Notes under the pieces: model-generated
What the model saw: only the letters and a program-made list of their open reading frames with translations
Told to the model about the DNA's origin: nothing
The model's database searches: none
Shown: piece by piece, positions 25,809 to 35,164 of the stretch
How positions within the stretch are numbered: the stretch's first letter is position 1
Layout of the letters: the number at the start of each line of letters is the position of its first letter
Program-made: the position numbers and the translations under genes
Origin: Sorangium cellulosum
Lineage (GTDB): Bacteria > Myxococcota_A > Polyangia > Polyangiales > Polyangiaceae
NCBI RefSeq assembly: GCF_002950945.1
Contig: NZ_CP012673.1
Span: forward strand, 12,019,501-12,083,500
Direction of reading: 5' to 3'
Length of the DNA: 64,000 nt

Positions 25809-27452
25809 TCACATGTGGTTGAGAAGATCATCGCTGTTGTTTGCAGGTGGGCGCCCTCCGGCCTTCCCTGGAGCTCGCGGCCTGGTCGGCGCCGCCGGGC
25901 CGCCCGATGCGCTCGGCGCCGCCGGGGCCGCCGACCCGCTCGCAGGTGCAGCATCCGCCGACCCGCTCGCGGCCGGCTCCGCAGGGGCGGGTGGAGCCGC
26001 GTTGCGGTCCGCCGCTGGCTCCGCGGGCACCGCTCCCGCGGACGCCGCGCCCGGCGCCTCTCCGGCGACGCTCGCGGCCGGCGCTGCCGCTGCGGGCTCG
26101 TCCGGGGCGCTCGCGGGCGCGGAGCGCCAGAGCAGGAACCCACCAAGGCCCAGCGCCGCGGCGCCGAGCGCCGCCCCGACCACGAGCCCCGCGCGCCCTC
26201 GCCCCCTCGGCGGCCGCAGGTCGGGCTGCGTCTGCGACGAGGGCGAGAGCGTGCCTGAGCCGGGCGGGTGCAGAGGGCCCGGGGCGAGCACCGTCGCCTG
26301 CGCGGCCGGCACCGTCGCCTGTACGGCCGGAGCCATCGCCTGCACGGGCGGCATCGGCGCCTGTGCGGCCGGCGCCATCGCCTGCGCGGGCGGCGTCGGC
26401 GCCTGTGCGGCCGGAGCCATCGCCTGCACGGGCGGCGTCGGCGCCTGTGCGGCCGGCGCTATCCCCTGCGCCCCCGGCGCCATCCCCTGCGCGACGGCCG
26501 ACGGCGCCCGCGCGTCGGCCGTTGAAGCCAGCGCCGCGGCGGGCGGGTCCTGCGCGTCGTGCGCCGACGGGTGGCGCGGAGGCCCACTCGCGCCGGCGGC
26601 GCGCGCGCCGGGCAGCGCCGCGAAGGCCTCGACGAGCTCGGTCGCGCTCTGGAACCGCTGCGCTGGATCGCGCTGGAGCGCCCGCTGGAAGAACGCGTCG
26701 ACCTCCGGGCCCAGGCCGGGCAACAGCTGCGAGGCGAGCGGGATCGGCGCCGTGCAGATCTCGACGAGCACATCCCCGAGCTCCCCGCCCGGGAACGGGA
26801 GCTGGCCGGTGACACACTGGTACGCAATCACGCCCAGCGACCAGAGATCCGAGCGGTGATCGACGCGGCTGCTGCTCCGCACCTGCTCCGGGCTCATGTA
26901 GCTCGGCGACCCGAGCAGCGCGCCCGGGCGCGTCGCCTGGACGTTCATGACCGGACCCACGGCCTTCGCGATCCCGAAATCGACGACCTTGGCGGTCTGC
27001 TCGCCGTCCTGGAGGGCGAGGAAGATGTTGCCGGGCTTGAGGTCGCGGTGCACGAGGCCGAGCTCGTGCGCCCGGCGCAGCGCCCTGCCGACCTGCTCGA
27101 CGATGTTCAGCGTGGCCGGCAGCGTGAGGCGCGCTTCGCGCGCAAGGCGCGCCGAGAGATCCTCGCCCTCGAGGAGCTCCATCACGATGTAGGGCGCGCC
27201 GCCCTCGATCCCGTAATCATAAATGTGCACCGCGTGCGCGCTCTTGAGCATCGCCGCGGCCCGCGCCTCGCGCTCGAAGCGCGCCCGCAGCTCGGTGGAC
27301 GCGGCGTACTCCGGCGCCATGAACTTGATCGCGATATCCACATCGAGCTGCAGGTGCCGTCCGACCCACACGCTTCCCATGGCGCCCCGCGCCAGCTCGC
27401 GCTCGACGCGGTAACGGCCTGCAATGACGATGCCTGGCGCGATCCCGGACAC
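25809..27452 (-). CDS. Hanks-type Ser/Thr protein kinase with Pro/Ala repeat tail and one TM segment
   Basis: The N-terminal kinase domain has the Gly-rich loop ELARGAMGSVW, Lys in IAIKFM, HRDLKPGN, DFG in VVDFGIAK, and SPSYMSPEQ. A linker built from 14-residue units like AAQAPTPPVQAMAP follows, about five degenerate copies. A transmembrane helix (GLVVGAALGAAALGLGGFLLW) and an Ala/Pro-rich extracytoplasmic tail ending NNSDDLLNHM complete the protein. It phosphorylates unknown partners at the inner membrane. I favour the GTG at 27452 (VSGIAPGIVIAGRYRVE, the family's usual beginning). TATGAT lies a few bases before it, so the mRNA may be leaderless; a GTG 36 bases upstream (27488) is the alternative. 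It is the first gene of the kinase - PEGA - SUMF1 operon. Confidence 0.9.
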   Translation of the reverse strand: MSGIAPGIVIAGRYRVERELARGAMGSVWVGRHLQLDVDIAIKFMAPEYAASTELRARFEREARAAAMLKSAHAVHIYDYGIEGGAPYIVMELLEGEDLSARLAREARLTLPATLNIVEQVGRALRRAHELGLVHRDLKPGNIFLALQDGEQTAKVVDFGIAKAVGPVMNVQATRPGALLGSPSYMSPEQVRSSSRVDHRSDLWSLGVIAYQCVTGQLPFPGGELGDVLVEICTAPIPLASQLLPGLGPEVDAFFQRALQRDPAQRFQSATELVEAFAALPGARAAGASGPPRHPSAHDAQDPPAAALASTADARAPSAVAQGMAPGAQGIAPAAQAPTPPVQAMAPAAQAPTPPAQAMAPAAQAPMPPVQAMAPAVQATVPAAQATVLAPGPLHPPGSGTLSPSSQTQPDLRPPRGRGRAGLVVGAALGAAALGLGGFLLWRSAPASAPDEPAAAAPAASVAGEAPGAASAGAVPAEPAADRNAAPPAPAEPAASGSADAAPASGSAAPAAPSASGGPAAPTRPRAPGKAGGRPPANNSDDLLNHM

Positions 27453-27621
27453 CCGGCGATCATAGTGGAGGCGCCGCGCGCGGTCCACCTGCGTGCGGCC
27501 GCTCGATCAGAAGACACGCCAGCGGCGCGGCGAGGCGCTCTCGTGGCAACACGATGGCAGCGCACGACGCCCAGCGCGCGCCGCGCGCGTGATCTTCGAC
27601 GCGCGCGCGGCCTCTCGCCCC

Positions 27622-28851
27622 TCAGCGATAGGGCGCGCCCCCCGCGGCGACGTGCACCTTGAGGACGCTCTCCTCCGCGGGCACGCCGAGGCGGAGCGGA
27701 AAACCGTAGTGGCCTGTTCCACGGTGAACGTACAGCCGATCGCGGCCGCGGGCCCACAGGCCGTGATCAGGCATCTTCACGAAGAGCCGGAGGATCGTCC
27801 ACGGAAGGCCGAGGCTGACCAGCCCGATCTGCCCGCCGTGGGTGTGGCCCGAGAGCACGAGATCCCCTTCGCCCTCGCCGAGATCGCGGAACGCGCCCGG
27901 GTTGTGCAGCAGGACGAGCCGCAGCGCGCCCGGGACGCGCGGGTGCCGCGCGCACACGGCGGCCATCCGCGCCTTCCGGTCGCGATAATGATAATCCATG
28001 CCGAGGATCTGGACCGGGCCCGCGGCGGTCTCGACGAGCGCCGCATCGTCGACGAGCAGGCGCGCGCCGGCCCGGGCGAGCGCGGTCGCGACGTGGGCCG
28101 GCGACTCGTGATCATGGTTGCCAGGACAGGCGAACACCCGGCCCTCCAGGGCGCGGAGCGGGGACAGCGCCTCGGCCAGGTGCTCGGCCGTGTCCTGCGA
28201 CTCCATGGTGAGGAAGTCGCCGGTGAGCACGACGAGATCGGGATCACGCTCGACCGCGCGCGCGCAGATGCGGCGCAGCCGCGCGACGGGCATGAACGGG
28301 CCGATGTGCGGATCGGTGATCTGGACGATGCGGAGCGGACGAGCGCTCGTCCCCTCCCCCGGGTCGCGCCGGCGCGCGCCGTGGCGGACGAGCCCCTCCA
28401 CCGGGGCGCGGTCGACGAGGATATCGACCTCCTCGCGGCGCAAGGTCAGCGACTGGAAGATCCCGACACCCGCCAGCGCGAAGGGAACCCAGAGGCCGTG
28501 CGGCGTCGCGCCGAGCCCGGCCGCGATGGCCCAGGGCAACGAGAGGAACGTCGCCGCCACGAAGTAGGACGCCGGGAGGCTCACCAGCGCCCGGTAGGCC
28601 AGGGGGCGCATGCGCGGCCGCGACAGCATGAAGAAGTGCAAGGTCGCCGCGCCCTGGAGGGCCACGAAGGCGGGCGCGAGCGGCCCGACGTGACGGACGA
28701 GCGCGCACGCGATCAGCGTGTGCAGGCCGAGGAGCACGCCGATGAACTTCGCGTACAGCGGGCCGCGACGGGCCCGCGCCGCGACGACGACGGCGATCCA
28801 GCCGAGGGCGGAGGCCGCCCGGAACACGAAGGTGAACGAAAGAGATTCCAA
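27622..28851 (-). CDS. Membrane-anchored metallophosphoesterase (YaeI-like)
   Basis: The protein has 409 residues. The first 140 contain several hydrophobic helices (AASALGWIAVVVAA, FIGVLLGLHTLIACAL, VSLPASYFVAATFLSLPW, WVPFALAGVGIFQSL). The C-terminal calcineurin-like domain has ITDPHIGPF, LTGDFLT, PGNHDHE, HNPG and SGHTHGGQ, all metal-ligand motifs intact. The closing RGTGHYGFPLRLGVPAEESVL is typical of the YaeI/YkuE family, which acts on membrane lipids such as UDP-diacylglucosamine or on phosphate esters at the membrane. The substrate here is not known. It lies on the same strand as the kinase operon but about 170 bases upstream of it. Confidence 0.9.
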   Translation of the reverse strand: MESLSFTFVFRAASALGWIAVVVAARARRGPLYAKFIGVLLGLHTLIACALVRHVGPLAPAFVALQGAATLHFFMLSRPRMRPLAYRALVSLPASYFVAATFLSLPWAIAAGLGATPHGLWVPFALAGVGIFQSLTLRREEVDILVDRAPVEGLVRHGARRRDPGEGTSARPLRIVQITDPHIGPFMPVARLRRICARAVERDPDLVVLTGDFLTMESQDTAEHLAEALSPLRALEGRVFACPGNHDHESPAHVATALARAGARLLVDDAALVETAAGPVQILGMDYHYRDRKARMAAVCARHPRVPGALRLVLLHNPGAFRDLGEGEGDLVLSGHTHGGQIGLVSLGLPWTILRLFVKMPDHGLWARGRDRLYVHRGTGHYGFPLRLGVPAEESVLKVHVAAGGAPYR

Positions 28852-29073
28852 GGTGCTCCTGGAACGTCAAGCCCGAGCGGCGTGCTGCGCCCTGGCGGCC
28901 GCGATGCCCTCTGCTTCCTGCCACGGGCCACGCAAGCCTGCCAGCCGGTGTGTTCGCGGCGCCCGTCCCCTCCTCACGACCCGGAGCAGCTTGGCCAGGG
29001 AGCCGACGAAGTGATACCAGAAAACGAAGGACGTGAAAGATCGGCCACACCCCGGCGGTCCGGCGCGCACGGC

Positions 29074-29400
29074 GCCCTGGACGAGGGCCTCGCCGAGGGC
29101 GCCGGAGCCTTCGCGTCCGTCGAGCGCGAGGTGGCGTGGACGACGATGCGTCACCGCGGCGGGAGGTGCCGCGCCTCGTCGCGATCCAGGGCGAGCGTGC
29201 GCCCGACGGCGCCGTGCCGCTCTATCGCCACCCGGCCGACGAGCAGCCCGAGCTCCGCGCCTTCACCCCCGCCGTCGACCGCATTCGCAGGGAGGTCGAG
29301 CGCCGCGTCGGGCACCCGCTCAACCATTGCCTGCTCCAGCTCTACCGCACGGGGCGCGACTGGATCAGCGAGCATTCCGACAAGACGCTCGATCGACCCC
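29074..29400 (+). pseudogene. AlkB-like 2OG-Fe(II) dioxygenase pseudogene
   Basis: One frame reads FASVEREVAWTTMRHRGG. A second continues with EVPRLVAIQGERAPDGAVP, PLYRHPADEQPEL, GHPLNHCLLQLYRTGRDW and SEHSDKTLD. These are consecutive blocks of an AlkB-family dealkylase, ending at the H-x-D iron-binding motif. A frameshift near 29160 separates the two, and after about 29395 the AlkB similarity stops altogether. The distal histidine and arginine motifs are absent. The remaining DNA to 29763 has no gene I can support. The gene is broken and should be inactive. Confidence 0.65.
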
Positions 29401-29763
29401 GCCTTCGACGCCGCCGCCTACCGCCCCGGCTTCGAAGCGCTCAACTTCCGCACCTTGCAGGAGCCCGGAGGCGACGGGTGAGCGCCGGGCGCGCGGTGTA
29501 CTTCGTGAACGGCTCGATCTCGAGCTGACCCGATCCGCCGCTCGCCGAGCCGGGCGCGCTCGCCCGCGCCCTTGCCCACGCGCAGGAGTCCGAGACTGGA
29601 TCCGCGAGGGACGTCTTCAGCGCCCGCCGAGCCGGCGCTCTCAGCGCGGACCGGGCGCCCTCGTCACCACGTCTCCGGCGATTTTGCGTGGGTCGCCTCA
29701 CCGGCGACGTGGTAGGGAGCGTGTCGCCATCGTGACGATGGCAATCCTGGCGGAGGGAACATC

Positions 29764-31020
29764 ATGGCGACATGCCGGATGAGATCGTGGTTCGGTTGGA
29801 CGATGACAGCGTGGCTCGCGGGCGCCTGCGGCGGCGCGCGGGCGGTCGACGCGCCTCCTGCGGCAGAGCCGCCGGCCGCGACAGCCGGAGCCCCTGCGAC
29901 GGACGCCCCGCCCGCGGCCCCGGCCGCGAAACCCGAGCCGACGTCTGGTGAAGCAATGAACACAAAGCCCGCTCCCGTCTCCAAGGCGCCGTTCGGCAAC
30001 ACCGACGGCAAAGAGGTCGTCCTCTACACGCTCACGAACGCGAACGGCCTGGTCGCGAAGGTGATGACCTACGGCGCGACCGTGACGGAGCTCCACGCTC
30101 CGGACAAGGCCGGAAAGATCGGCGATATCGTCCTCGGCTACGACAACCTCGACGGGTACCTGAAGAACAGCCCGTATTTCGGGTCGACGGTCGGCCGCGT
30201 GGCCAACCGCATCAAGAACGCGCAGTTCCAGCTCGAGGGAAAGACCTACAAGCTCGCCGCGAACAACGGCGCCCACGCCCTGCACGGCGGCAAGAAGGGC
30301 TGGGACAAGGTCGTCTGGGACGCGGAGGCGATCGAGACGCCGGACGGCCCGAGCATCAAGCTCACGTACGTCTCGAAGGACGGGGAAGAGGGGTATCCCG
30401 GCACGGTCAACGCGACCACGACGTACACGCTCACCCACAAGAACGAGCTGAAGGTCGAGATGTCGGCCACGACCGACAAGACCACGATCGTCAACATGGC
30501 CCACCACAGCTACTGGAACCTGGGAGGGCAGGGCTCGGGCTCTGTCGCCGAGCAGGAGCTGACGTTGCACGCCGACAGCTACACCCCGCCGGACGCCACC
30601 CTCGTGCCCTCGGGTCAGATCAAGCCGGTGAAGGGGACGCCGCTCGACTTCACCGCGGCCAAGCCGATCGGCAAGGACCTGAAGGCCGTGGGCGGCAAGC
30701 CGGTCGGATACGATCACAACTTCGTCGTGAACGGCGACCCGCACAAGCTGCGTGAGGTGGCTCGCGCGAAGGATCCGAAGACCGGTCGCGTGCTGACGGT
30801 CGAGGCCGACCAGCCTGGGGTCCAGTTCTATACCGGCAATTTCCTCGACGGGACGATCACGGGCAAGGGCGGCGCCGTCTACAATCAATATAGCGGCTTC
30901 TGCCTCGAGCCGCAGAAGTTCCCGAACTCGATCAACGTCCCGGCCTGGAAGGACGAGGTCATCCTCAAGCCCGGCCAGCGCTACACGCAGACGGTCGTCT
31001 ACCGGTTCACGACCGAGTAG
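29764..31020 (+). CDS. galM: Exported aldose 1-epimerase (galactose mutarotase)
   Basis: This 418-residue protein has an N-terminal signal sequence ending WLAGACGGA (probable lipoprotein) and an Ala/Pro linker of about 60 residues before the mutarotase domain. That domain has VMTYGATVTEL, GRVANRI, ALHGGKKGWD, the catalytic histidine in NMAHHSYWNL, GYDHNFV and the catalytic glutamate in GFCLEPQKFP. It interconverts alpha and beta anomers of hexoses. The location outside the cytoplasm suggests it conditions sugars released by polysaccharide digestion. GGAGGGAAC precedes the ATG. It converges on a Gfo/Idh/MocA oxidoreductase gene that may act on related sugars. The domain is full length and all active-site residues are visible. 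Confidence 0.94.
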   Translation: MATCRMRSWFGWTMTAWLAGACGGARAVDAPPAAEPPAATAGAPATDAPPAAPAAKPEPTSGEAMNTKPAPVSKAPFGNTDGKEVVLYTLTNANGLVAKVMTYGATVTELHAPDKAGKIGDIVLGYDNLDGYLKNSPYFGSTVGRVANRIKNAQFQLEGKTYKLAANNGAHALHGGKKGWDKVVWDAEAIETPDGPSIKLTYVSKDGEEGYPGTVNATTTYTLTHKNELKVEMSATTDKTTIVNMAHHSYWNLGGQGSGSVAEQELTLHADSYTPPDATLVPSGQIKPVKGTPLDFTAAKPIGKDLKAVGGKPVGYDHNFVVNGDPHKLREVARAKDPKTGRVLTVEADQPGVQFYTGNFLDGTITGKGGAVYNQYSGFCLEPQKFPNSINVPAWKDEVILKPGQRYTQTVVYRFTTE

Positions 31021-31034
31021 ACTGCCCGGGCCGG

Positions 31035-32177
31035 TCACTGAACGGCCGCGCGGTCAACCCTCGCCGGGGGAGAGGCGAGCACGGGCGCCGGGCTCTCGAT
31101 GGCAGGCCTGTCGATCCTCAGGCTCAGATCGGGCCGGCGCTCTCGATCGAACGGCGGCAGCGCCTCGGCCTTGCCGCTCGCGGCGGAGCGCAGGATGGCC
31201 TGCATCACCCGGACGTCCGCGAGCCCCTCGACGCCGGACGGCACTGGCTCGGTGTCCTCCAGGATGCAGCGCGAGAAGTAGACGAGCGTGGCCGCGAACT
31301 GGTCGCGCTTCTCGAAGGTCTGCTCCGTGGTCTTGCCGCCGATCGTGAGCTGGTGCTTGAGCGGACCCGGGAAAAAGTAGCCATGTTCGACGCGGAGGTC
31401 GCCCTTGGTGCCCGTGACGTGGTACCACGCCGCGAGCGCCAGCCCCTGGCTCGCGGTGAACTGGGCGACGGCGCCGCTCGGAAAGCGCAGGGTGGCCGAG
31501 GTGGACTCGTCGACGCCCTGGGCGCGCTCCTCATCGAACTGCTGGCAGGTGCCGAACACCTCGATCGGCTCCTCCCGGAAGAGGTAGCGGGCGGCGTTGA
31601 CGCAGTAGATGCCGAGATCGAAGAGCGCCCCCCCGCCGAGCTCCCTCCTCGTGCGGATGTCGCCGGGGCGCACCGTGTGCGAGAAAGACGAGGAGAAGGC
31701 CCGGACCTGACCGAGCGCGCCAGAGCGGATGATCTCGATGGCGCCGAGGTTCGCCTCCTCGAAGTGGAGCCGGTAGGCGGTCATGAGCTTCACGCCGGCG
31801 AGCCGGGTGGCCTGGATCATCGCCGCGCAGTCCTCCTCGGTCATGGCCAGCGGCTTCTCGCAGAGCACGTGCGCGCCCGCGCGCGCGGCGCGCTCGGTGA
31901 ACTCGCGGTGCATGGTGTTGGGCAGGGCGATGTACACGGCGTCGACCCGGGCGCGCTCCAGGATGGCCTCGAGATCGTCGTAGCCGCCTCGCTCCGCGAT
32001 GCCGTAGCGCTCGCCGAGCACCTGGAGCTTCTCGCGACTGCCGGAGACGAGGGCGACGAGCTCCGAGTTCTCGGCGGCGTTAGCGAACGCCGGCAAGACC
32101 GCGACCTGCGCGATGTTGCCGAGGCCGACGACGGCGTAGCGGATCTTCTTGCTCTCGTTTTCTGTTGCCCTGGCCAT
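31035..32177 (-). CDS. Gfo/Idh/MocA-family NAD(P)-dependent oxidoreductase
   Basis: The protein has 380 residues. The Rossmann start is YAVVGLGNIAQVAVLPAF, followed by VDAVYIALPN and the family motif HVLCEKPLAM carrying the catalytic Lys-Pro. The C-terminal substrate domain has GGGALFDLGIYCVNAARYLF and ASQGLALAAWYHVTGTKGDL. It resembles glucose-fructose oxidoreductase and related sugar dehydrogenases and probably oxidises a sugar or cyclitol hydroxyl. No signal peptide is seen. It ends 15 bases from the stop of the mutarotase gene (convergent), so they are not co-transcribed, though both point to carbohydrate metabolism. The C-terminal extension after the domain is about 35 residues and unconserved in character. 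Confidence 0.92.
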   Translation of the reverse strand: MARATENESKKIRYAVVGLGNIAQVAVLPAFANAAENSELVALVSGSREKLQVLGERYGIAERGGYDDLEAILERARVDAVYIALPNTMHREFTERAARAGAHVLCEKPLAMTEEDCAAMIQATRLAGVKLMTAYRLHFEEANLGAIEIIRSGALGQVRAFSSSFSHTVRPGDIRTRRELGGGALFDLGIYCVNAARYLFREEPIEVFGTCQQFDEERAQGVDESTSATLRFPSGAVAQFTASQGLALAAWYHVTGTKGDLRVEHGYFFPGPLKHQLTIGGKTTEQTFEKRDQFAATLVYFSRCILEDTEPVPSGVEGLADVRVMQAILRSAASGKAEALPPFDRERRPDLSLRIDRPAIESPAPVLASPPARVDRAAVQ

Positions 32178-32475
32178 ACACCTCCGCGCGCGGGTCCCCC
32201 GCGCGCGGAGAATGTCTCAAGAGGCGAAGCCGTGCGTCAACCGGCAGATCGCCGCCGCGCCGGGTGAGGCGGCGCCGTCGAACATTCCACGAGCGGCCAG
32301 TGCTGTGGGTCGAGCCCGCTCGAAATACTGCAATATTTCTCGTTCGTTCTCCCTCGGCTCGGCCGCTCGCGACGTTCTTCAGACAAAGCCTAGCGGGGGA
32401 CGACCTGGGCGCGCGAGCCTGGGCCTGGTATACTCCCGATGTGTCGGCGGAGCGTGCCTCCGCTGGGAGTCGCCC

Positions 32476-32954
32476 GTGAAACCGCGCGTCTACATCGAAA
32501 CGTCGATCCTGAGCTATTTGACCTCGCTGCCAAGCCGCGACGTCATCCAGGCCGCCCGTCAGCAGGTCACGATCGGCTGGTGGGCACGCCGAGACGAGTT
32601 TGACCTGTTCCTGTCCGACCCGGTCCTAGCCGAAGCGCGCCGGGCGACCCCGCAGCGGCTGCCCGGCGTCTCGGTGCAGCCGCGGGGCTCGCTGTCCTGT
32701 CTGGAACCAAGGAAGCTGAGACGCTCGCCGCGGCTCTCATCAGGAACGCGGCGATGCCCTCCAAGGCGATCGTCGACGCCGCGCACGTGGCAATAGCAGC
32801 CGTGCATGGCCTCGATTTTCTGCTGACCTGGAACTGTACGCATATTGCGAACGCCGCCATGCGGCCACGCATAGAGGCCGTGTGTCGAGACAGTGGATTC
32901 CAACCACCCGTCATCTGCACGCCGGACGAGCTTCCACCGCAGGAGGAGAAATGA
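32476..32954 (+). pseudogene. PIN-domain toxin, frameshifted
   Basis: From a GTG with GGGAG upstream, the frame reads VKPRVYIETSILSYLT and FDLFLSDPVLAEA, typical of VapC-like PIN domains of the type starting YIETSxxSYLT. Near 32640 the protein-like frame shifts. The other frame continues GDPAAAARRLGAAAGLAVLS, then MPSKAIVDAAHVAIAAVHG, FLLTWNCTHIANA and ends ELPPQEEK. One base gained or two lost in the GCGCGCCGGG stretch explains this. Acidic PIN residues occur on both sides of the break, so the product as sequenced would be inactive. The stop overlaps the start of a small partner gene (ATGA). A sequencing error is possible. Confidence 0.75.
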
Positions 32955-33172
32955 TCCGCGACGCCGTTGTCGATGAAGTCCGCGCCATTCGCGATGAACT
33001 CGCGAAGGAATGCGGCTACGACATTCACAAGCTGTTCGAGTCGTTCCGACACCTCGAAGCAAGCAGCGCCACAAACCACGCCTCGTCCGCGCCGCGCAGC
33101 GGTGACCCAGAAACCGCCGAACAGATCGATCCAGCGGATGAGGAGCAGTCTACTCCTGCGCCTCGCCGCTGA
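32951..33172 (+). CDS. Small partner of the PIN gene, possible antitoxin
   Basis: This 73-residue protein begins MIRDAVVDEVRAIRDELAKE and continues CGYDIHKLFESFRHLEAS, two amphipathic helices, then an acidic Pro-rich tail. It overlaps the PIN gene stop by four bases, and AGGAGGAG precedes it. Small helical proteins with this start occur next to PIN genes in other bacteria and probably form the toxin-antitoxin partner. The order toxin-first is less usual for VapBC. No DNA-binding motif is obvious. If the PIN gene is truly broken, this gene is an orphan. Confidence 0.65.
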   Translation: MIRDAVVDEVRAIRDELAKECGYDIHKLFESFRHLEASSATNHASSAPRSGDPETAEQIDPADEEQSTPAPRR

Positions 33173-33845
33173 GTGCCAGGGCGCTCGACGAGCGCCGCCG
33201 CCTCGACCTATTTAACCTGAGGCGAGAGTCCAGGAAGCCGTGGTGGCCGAGGGACGCGGGGTGCTCGTCCTGGACGCGCTCGCCGCGATCCTCGCTCGTC
33301 ATGAGCGAAGGCCCCCGCCCAGCCGGCGCCGAGACTCGTACGTCCCGCCGGGTTGCGCCCCGCCTCGCGGCTGCTACCATCGGCCTCGGGTGCGCAGGGG
33401 CGCCCATCCCGCCGAGAAGAAGCTTTCACCCTGCATACGCCACGAACGCTGGTGTCTCATTGCGATTTCCTCCGGCCGAGGGGAGCGGGTACGGCCACGT
33501 ACGAGGGGAGCGCCATGAACGGACCCTGTTCGTGAACTGAAGATCCGCGCCGACATCCTCCACCATGACGTGCAGGCCGCCGATGCGGCCGCCCTCGGGC
33601 GGCTGCGGGGCGCTCTCCCTGCCACGCAGGGCCGGGGCTCGCCGAGAGGGAGGCTCGCCGTGAGCGCGCTGCGATCGCGCTGCACGTCGCGCCGCCGGAC
33701 ATCACGTCGTGTCCCCCGGTGCCCGGCGACGGAGCCATCACGCGCGGCCTTCGCTCGCCCACGGCCTGGGCGATCCCGTTCTCCTCGCCTGCGCAGTCGA
33801 TGGCTCCGGACTCGACGTCAACGCTTGAACCCAGAGGTTGCCTCC
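33173..33845. other. Long intergenic stretch without a supported gene
   Basis: No reading frame here has convincing protein character. A fragment after 33540 (LKIRADILHHDVQAADAAAL) looks mildly coding, but its frame dissolves into Arg-rich sequence, suggesting decayed DNA. The last bases hold the ribosome-binding site (AGAGG) of the next gene. Confidence 0.5.
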
Positions 33846-35111
33846 ATGACCACCACGACATCCGCCGCATCGCCCGAGCCGCTGCCGTTCCATCTGACCG
33901 GCAACTTCGCCCCGGTCCTCGACGAGCTCACCGTGCACGACCTCGAGGTGACGGGGACGCTCCCGCCGGAGCTGACAGGCACTTACGTCCGCAATGGGCC
34001 CAACCCGAGGAACGGCCCCTCGCCCATCTGGTTTCTCGGGCAGGGGATGTTGCACGGCGTCCGCCTCGAGCGCGGTCGAGCCCGCTGGTACCGGAACCGC
34101 TGGATCGACGCGCCGACGACGTCGAACACGAACATCGTTCGTCACGCGGGAAAGATGCTGGCGCTGGTCGAGACGGCACCCCCGGTCGCCGTCAGCGACG
34201 AGCTGGAGACCCTCGGCGCGTTCGATTTCGCGGGCGGCCTGACCCGCGGCATGACCGCGCACCCGAAGATCTGCCCCTCGACCGGAGAGCTGCTGTTCTT
34301 CACCTACAGCCTGCAGCCGCCGTTCGTCACGTACTACCGCGCCGACACGTCCGGTGCGCTCGTCCAGTCGGAGCCGATCCAGGTGGGAAGCCCCACCTAC
34401 ATGCACGACTTCGCGATCACGAAGCGCTACGCCCTCTTGCTCGACCTCCCCGTGTTGTTCAACGGCTGGCGTACCCCCATGCCGATCCAGTGGAGCGACG
34501 ACTACGGCGCGCGCATCGGCGTGTTGCCGCGCGACGGCCGGGGCGACCAGGTGCGCTGGTTCCCCATCGCGCCCTGCTCCATCGTGCACACCGCCAACGC
34601 GTATGAAGAAGGCGGGACCATCGTGCTCGACGTCGTGCGCGCTCCCCGCCTGGACGGGCCCTCCCAGCTGTTCCGCTACACGCTGGATCTCGAGAGGGGC
34701 GTCGCCCACGAAGCCCCGCTCGACGCGCGGCACGTCGAGTTCCCCCGCATCGACGAGCGCCGCACGGGCTCGGCGCACCGGTACGTGTACGCCCTCGAGT
34801 TATGCGACATCGTGAACGGCATCCCGACCGATTGCGTGCTCCGCAAGTACGACGTCACGACCGGCCGTTGCACCGTCCATGATTTCGGGCCAGGCCGCGT
34901 CAGCGGGGAGTGCATCTTCGTCCCCAGGACGCCGGGCTCCGGCGAGGACGATGGGTATGCCCTCTGCTATGTCCACGACCGCGACCGGAACACGAGCGAC
35001 CTCGTCGTGCTCGACGCCGCCGATTTCGCGGCCCCTGCGCTCGCCACCGTGGCGCTGCCCAGGCGCGTTCCGTACGGGATCCACGGAAACTGGTTCCCGG
35101 AGCTCGGCTGA
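33846..35111 (+). CDS. Carotenoid cleavage oxygenase, paralogue 1
   Basis: This 421-residue enzyme of the RPE65/carotenoid-oxygenase family cleaves a polyene or stilbene-like double bond using Fe(II) and O2. Four iron-binding histidines are visible in their expected contexts: AHPKICPSTGELLFF, YMHDFAIT, SIVHTANAYEEGG and YGIHGNWFP at the C-terminus. The N-terminal TYVRNGPNPR and GMLHGVRLERG motifs are also intact. There is no signal peptide. The ATG was chosen for AGAGG upstream and the conserved PFHLTGNFAPV just after it. It converges with a second paralogue, leaving 53 bases between stops. Substrate cannot be read from the sequence; a carotenoid or apocarotenoid is likely. Confidence 0.93.
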   Translation: MTTTTSAASPEPLPFHLTGNFAPVLDELTVHDLEVTGTLPPELTGTYVRNGPNPRNGPSPIWFLGQGMLHGVRLERGRARWYRNRWIDAPTTSNTNIVRHAGKMLALVETAPPVAVSDELETLGAFDFAGGLTRGMTAHPKICPSTGELLFFTYSLQPPFVTYYRADTSGALVQSEPIQVGSPTYMHDFAITKRYALLLDLPVLFNGWRTPMPIQWSDDYGARIGVLPRDGRGDQVRWFPIAPCSIVHTANAYEEGGTIVLDVVRAPRLDGPSQLFRYTLDLERGVAHEAPLDARHVEFPRIDERRTGSAHRYVYALELCDIVNGIPTDCVLRKYDVTTGRCTVHDFGPGRVSGECIFVPRTPGSGEDDGYALCYVHDRDRNTSDLVVLDAADFAAPALATVALPRRVPYGIHGNWFPELG

Positions 35112-35164
35112 GCCAGCCCTGGAGCAGGGCCTCGTCCGGGGACGTTCCCGCTCTGGATCGAGCT

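Noticed and set aside
27493..29481. A long plus-strand frame opposite the phosphoesterase gene
   Set aside because: Only its last part (FASVEREVAWTTMRHRGG) has protein character, belonging to the AlkB pseudogene; the rest is a shadow.
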